Shown here one piece after another: positions 6,826-9,441 of a stretch of 9,441 nucleotides of DNA. This DNA is from an uncultured Collinsella sp. (lineage in GTDB: Bacteria; Actinomycetota; Coriobacteriia; Coriobacteriales; Coriobacteriaceae). Position 1 is the first letter of the stretch. Each line of letters begins with the position of its first letter. Below the pieces are notes generated by a model. That model was not told where the DNA came from and ran no database searches. It saw only the letters and a program-made list of their open reading frames with translations. The position numbers and the translations under genes were made by a program. The DNA is taken from assembly GCA_902494855.1 (NCBI GenBank), contig CABUVC010000054.1, positions 1 to 9,441 on the forward strand. The letters run 5' to 3'.

Positions 6826-7683
6826 ATGGCACTTGTTACCACCGAAAAGATGCTCAAGAACGCTCAGGCCGGCCACTACGCCGTCGGCGCGTTCAACGTC
6901 GAGAACCTCGAGTTTGTTATGGCCGTTCTGGCCGCCGCCGAGGAGACCAAGTCCCCCGTCATCATGCAGACCACTCCGGGCACCATCAAGACCGCTGGTC
7001 TGGACTACTTCTACGGCATGGTCAAGGCTGCTGCCGAGCGCGCTTCCGTGCCCGTCGCCCTGCACCTCGATCACGGCGATGGCTATGACCGCTGCATGCA
7101 GGCTTTCCGCACGGGCTACACCTCCGTCATGATCGACGGCTCGCACGAGTCCTTCGAGGACAACATCGCCCTGACCAAGTCCGTCGCCGACGCTGGCCGC
7201 GCTATGGGCGTGCCCGTCGAGGCCGAGCTCGGTAAGGTTGGTGGCAAGGAGGACGACGGTCCCGCGGTTGAGGGCGAGAGCCCCTACACCGATCCGGCCG
7301 AGGCCAAGGAGTTTGTTGAGCGCACCGGCTGCACCTCGCTGGCCATTGGCGTTGGCACCAGCCACGGCGTGTACACGAGCGATCCTCACATCGAGCAGTC
7401 CGTGGTCAAGGCCATCCGTGACGCCGTCGACGTGCCGCTGGTTCTGCACGGCACCTCCGGTGTGCCCGATGAGCAGGTTGCCGAGGCTGTGAAGAACGGC
7501 ATCTGCAAGGTCAACTACGCCACCGAGCTGCGTCAGGCCTACACCAAGGGCTTCATGGCCTACATGGCCGAGAACCCTGCCTGCTTCGACCCCAAGAAGC
7601 CGGCCAAGGAGGGTATGCGCGAAATCACCGAGCTGGTTAAGATCCGCATGACCAACCTCAATTCCGTGGGCAAAGCAGAGTAA
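6826..7683 (+). CDS. fba: Class II ketose-1,6-bisphosphate aldolase (fructose or tagatose)
   Basis: A 285-residue zinc-dependent class II aldolase that cleaves a ketose-1,6-bisphosphate to dihydroxyacetone phosphate and glyceraldehyde-3-phosphate. Seen directly: HLDHGD at 80-85 (Asp82 catalytic, His83 zinc ligand), EAELGKVGG at 132-140, GTSHGVY at 177-183 (His180 zinc ligand), LHGTSG at 207-212 (His208 zinc ligand) and KVNYATEL at 228-235. Several stretches resemble the tagatose-bisphosphate aldolases KbaY/GatY more than Bacillus FbaA: TPGTIK, IDGSH, TDPAEAKEFVE and VDVPLVLHG..GVPDE. Heavy use of GCC, AAG, GAG and CTG codons suggests high expression, as for a main glycolytic aldolase. The start at 6826 has GAGAGGAG upstream with nine bases of spacing; the frame is open to 6676 but that part does not look like aldolase. 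Substrate is unresolved. Confidence 0.88.
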   Translation: MALVTTEKMLKNAQAGHYAVGAFNVENLEFVMAVLAAAEETKSPVIMQTTPGTIKTAGLDYFYGMVKAAAERASVPVALHLDHGDGYDRCMQAFRTGYTSVMIDGSHESFEDNIALTKSVADAGRAMGVPVEAELGKVGGKEDDGPAVEGESPYTDPAEAKEFVERTGCTSLAIGVGTSHGVYTSDPHIEQSVVKAIRDAVDVPLVLHGTSGVPDEQVAEAVKNGICKVNYATELRQAYTKGFMAYMAENPACFDPKKPAKEGMREITELVKIRMTNLNSVGKAE

Positions 7684-7716
7684 CAGCAAGGGTACTCCGA
7701 CTCGCTACATATCCCG

Positions 7717-7841
7717 GGGAGGGACGAGGGCTTAGTTCCCCAATCGTCCTCGGGCATGCAAAAAGCCTCGCTGCGCACTTCGTGCGGCGAGGCTTTTTGC
7801 CCCCTGCGGAAAGATTGGGGAACTAAGCCCTCGTCCCTCCC
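7717..7841. repeat. Perfect 29-bp inverted repeat enclosing a terminator
   Basis: Bases 7717-7745 are the exact reverse complement of 7813-7841. The 67-base centre contains a further strong hairpin (7758-7800). A transcript through here, from either strand, could fold into a nested stem-loop of about 125 bases. No open reading frame of note lies inside, and no target-site duplication is obvious at the edges. It could be a non-coding palindromic repeat unit inserted between the convergent genes, or an elaborate terminator. Confidence 0.85.
7758..7800. terminator. Bidirectional intrinsic terminator
   Basis: GCAAAAAGCCTCGC (7758-7771) pairs perfectly with 7787-7800. A further five pairs (CGCAC 7774-7778 with GTGCG 7782-7786) close a three-base TTC loop, with a TG bulge on the 5' side. 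The stem ends in TTTTT on either strand, so it can terminate both the aldolase gene (stop 75 bases away) and the convergent HAD-phosphatase gene (stop about 105 bases away). Confidence 0.85.
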
Positions 7842-7904
7842 AGGTTGACCTACTCGAGGTCGTCGCCCTTGTGGCGTTGGGGCTAAAAGGGTGGGACGCG
7901 TGGG

Positions 7905-8528
7905 TTATTTGGTTGTTAGGGTTAGTAGGTCGTTGGGGGTTTTGAGGTTGTAGGTGGCGTTTGGGATATCTTGGTGTGATCCCCATGCTGCTCTGGCAAA
8001 ACTGACCCCTGCTGAAGTTGCGCATTGTTCGTCGTAGACGGTGTCGCCAACGTAGACGACGTTGCCAGGATTCGCGCCCGTACGTCGGAGATATTCGAGC
8101 ATGGGTGCGGGCGAAGGCTTGTGCTCGGTTGTGTCTTCGACAAGGATGATGTGTTCAAAAAACTTATCGAAGCCAAAGGGTGCAATTTCTTCTGCGTATT
8201 CGTCGCGCGCACGTGAGGAGACGATGCCAAGTTTGCAGCCGTTGTCGGAGAGTGTTGCGATAACTTCGTGCAAGCCGGGAAACACGCTGATGGTGCTTTT
8301 AAAGCTGGCGGCAACTTGGCACCAGCGATCCAGCGTTGCCTGTGAGTAGATCCCAAGTTTCTCAAGGGCATCCTTGCCGGGTATGCCGAGGGCAAATTCA
8401 AGCTCGTGTCGGGGGAGCGTTTTGCCGGTCTCTTCTTGGACAATCTGGCCAAGCGATGACAGCACGCTTTCTTCTGTATCTGCCAATGTCCCATCAACGT
8501 CAAACACGATATAGTCAAAGTACTTCAT
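7905..8528 (-). CDS. HAD-superfamily phosphatase, phosphoglycolate-phosphatase-like
   Basis: A 207-residue haloacid-dehalogenase-type hydrolase with all four motifs. Motif I is DVDGT at 10-14, with Asp10 the nucleophile and Asp12 the acid/base. Motif II is IVSS at 102-105. Motif III is Lys137 in HKPSP. Motif IV is GDTVYD at 161-166, with Asp162 and Asp166. The segment between motifs I and II (about 16-90) is a helical C1-type cap, as in phosphoglycolate phosphatase, PpaX and beta-phosphoglucomutase relatives. The start at 8528 is supported by AGAGGAG seven bases upstream. It lies 56 bases after the AraC-type gene on the same strand, so the two may be co-transcribed. The substrate, probably a small phosphorylated metabolite, cannot be told from the sequence. 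Its codon use is less GC-rich than that of the aldolase next door. Confidence 0.85.
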   Translation of the reverse strand: MKYFDYIVFDVDGTLADTEESVLSSLGQIVQEETGKTLPRHELEFALGIPGKDALEKLGIYSQATLDRWCQVAASFKSTISVFPGLHEVIATLSDNGCKLGIVSSRARDEYAEEIAPFGFDKFFEHIILVEDTTEHKPSPAPMLEYLRRTGANPGNVVYVGDTVYDEQCATSAGVSFARAAWGSHQDIPNATYNLKTPNDLLTLTTK

Positions 8529-8584
8529 ATGATTGCTCCTCTCTGTTGTTTGCCTGCAAGTTTGATGCAGTGACAGAAGAAGGG

Positions 8585-9441
8585 CTAGCGGGATTTCTGC
8601 CTGGTGCTATCGAGATTCTGCCTTGCTGCTCGATAGCTCGAAGGAGTGCACCCCATTTGCTCTTTAAATACCTGGCCAAGATGGCTTGCTGTTATAAATC
8701 CGCATTGGCGCGCGACTGTCTGTACCGTTCGCGTGGTGTGTGCCAAAAGTTCGCAAGCACGGTTTATGCGGTATGCGCGTAGATATGCCGCCGGGGTCGT
8801 TCCTGCACAAGTTTCGATAATGCGGTAACACTCTCTTTCGCTTACGCCGGCTGCAGATGCCATCTGGGGCACATCTATAGCGGCTGCATAGTTTGCGCGG
8901 ATAAAGTCCAGGATTGCCTTGAACTGTACGTCGCGGCTGGTCATCCAAGAGGCGTTGTCGGAGGAAAAGAGCGGTTCGGCCTTGGCGTAAATCTGAATCC
9001 AGAGCTCTGACAAACTATTTCGAAGCGCCATCTCGTTCTGCGGCCGTTGAAGGTCGTGGCTAAAGGAGCTCTTCAGCAAATCGATAAAGGGCATATCGTC
9101 GGGATTGGTGGGCGACCATTTGAGCACATCGACGCCTCGACATTGAAGCAATGGGTTGATGTAGCGCTTTTGGAGACGTCCCGCGGGATCGCCGAGCATC
9201 GACGGCTGAAAGATATGCAGCATTTGAATGGCTGGCGCCGAATTGGGTGATTGCAGCGTGCTGTGCAAAACGCCGCCGTTGATAAAGCCGGCGGACCCTT
9301 CCTCAAAGCGTACGTGCTCATGAGCCGCGTGCGTTCGATAGTCAATCGCTCCCTGCTCCATGTAGAAAAGCTCAACTTCGGAATGCCAGTGCCAGGGGAC
9401 GGAATTGCCCGGATAGCGAGCGAATTCTGCGCGTTCGGCAA
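8585..9441 (-). CDS. AraC-family transcriptional regulator with N-terminal cupin (5' end outside the window)
   Basis: The reading frame is open to the window edge, so the N-terminus is missing; about 284 residues are visible. Near the edge the frame reads PWHWHSEVELFYMEQG, with HWH at 9383-9391 typical of the cupin ligand-binding domain of AraC regulators. An ATG at 9361 lies inside this cupin and is not the true start. The C-terminal double helix-turn-helix (about 8624-8923) is clear, with first-helix sequence VPQMASAAGVSERECYRI and the family signature around RINRACELLAHTTRTVQTVARQCGF, then SHLGQVFKEQMGCTPSSYR. Such proteins usually activate carbohydrate-use genes in response to a sugar. 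The only visible neighbour is the HAD phosphatase downstream; targets may lie beyond the window. It ends in TAG, and the 56-base gap to the next gene shows no terminator. Confidence 0.88.
   Translation of the reverse strand, partial: AERAEFARYPGNSVPWHWHSEVELFYMEQGAIDYRTHAAHEHVRFEEGSAGFINGGVLHSTLQSPNSAPAIQMLHIFQPSMLGDPAGRLQKRYINPLLQCRGVDVLKWSPTNPDDMPFIDLLKSSFSHDLQRPQNEMALRNSLSELWIQIYAKAEPLFSSDNASWMTSRDVQFKAILDFIRANYAAAIDVPQMASAAGVSERECYRIIETCAGTTPAAYLRAYRINRACELLAHTTRTVQTVARQCGFITASHLGQVFKEQMGCTPSSYRAARQNLDSTRQKSR

Noticed and set aside
6670..7689. A 339-codon minus-strand open frame opposite the aldolase
   Set aside because: It mirrors the aldolase gene almost end to end; its low-complexity Gly/Leu/His/Val composition is typical of a reverse-strand shadow in a codon-biased gene.
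7560..8025. Small minus-strand open frames across the 7717-7841 inverted repeat
   Set aside because: They run through the terminator and repeat arms, have no good ribosome-binding site and no recognisable protein features.
9073..9441. Alternative 122-codon minus-strand frame at the window end
   Set aside because: It overlaps the AraC cupin-domain frame, which has a clear family match continuing to the window edge.

Overview
The window is a compact, GC-rich bacterial chromosomal segment carrying central sugar-metabolism and redox genes. Gene content and protein style (type-2 GalT, an actinobacterial/clostridial-style galactokinase, a class A flavodiiron protein, a strongly codon-biased class II aldolase) suggest an anaerobic gut Coriobacteriia member, most likely Collinsella or a close relative. 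This placement rests on recognising protein families by eye, not on a search. There are no rRNA, tRNA or CRISPR sequences, no transposase genes and no phage genes.

Region 1 (about 1-4330) is a galactose (Leloir) module. galK and galT lie on the minus strand, in the order galK then galT with overlapping stop and start, and end in a strong hairpin terminator at 53-88. A LacI-family regulator is transcribed divergently on the plus strand. The 338-base divergent region holds three near-identical 14-base operator candidates (consensus TGAGTACGTTAACA). Two of them form a perfect 16-base inverted repeat 52 bases apart. The simple model is a galactose-responsive repressor controlling galKT, and possibly itself, through looping. 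galE and a transporter are not in the window.

Region 2 (4331-5686) holds one plus-strand gene for a flavodiiron protein (O2/NO reductase) with all six di-iron ligands present. It has its own extended -10 promoter and a 15-bp hairpin terminator shared with the convergent next gene.

Region 3 (5687-7800) is a divergent pair: a DeoR-family sugar-phosphate-responsive regulator (minus) and a class II ketose-bisphosphate aldolase (plus). They are separated by 335 bases, part of it very AT-rich, with T-rich repeats and a short inverted repeat. The aldolase has sequence features of the tagatose-bisphosphate (KbaY/GatY) branch, but its codon bias is that of a highly expressed glycolytic gene.

Region 4 (7700-7860) is an intergenic structure between convergent genes: a perfect 29-bp inverted repeat enclosing a bidirectional terminator.

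Region 5 (7905-9441) is a minus-strand pair: an AraC-family regulator whose 5' end runs off the window, followed 56 bases later by a HAD-superfamily phosphatase.

No clearly novel multi-gene system is visible. The most interesting items are the nested inverted repeat at 7717-7841, the three-operator galactose switch, and the unresolved fructose- versus tagatose-bisphosphate role of the aldolase and DeoR pair.
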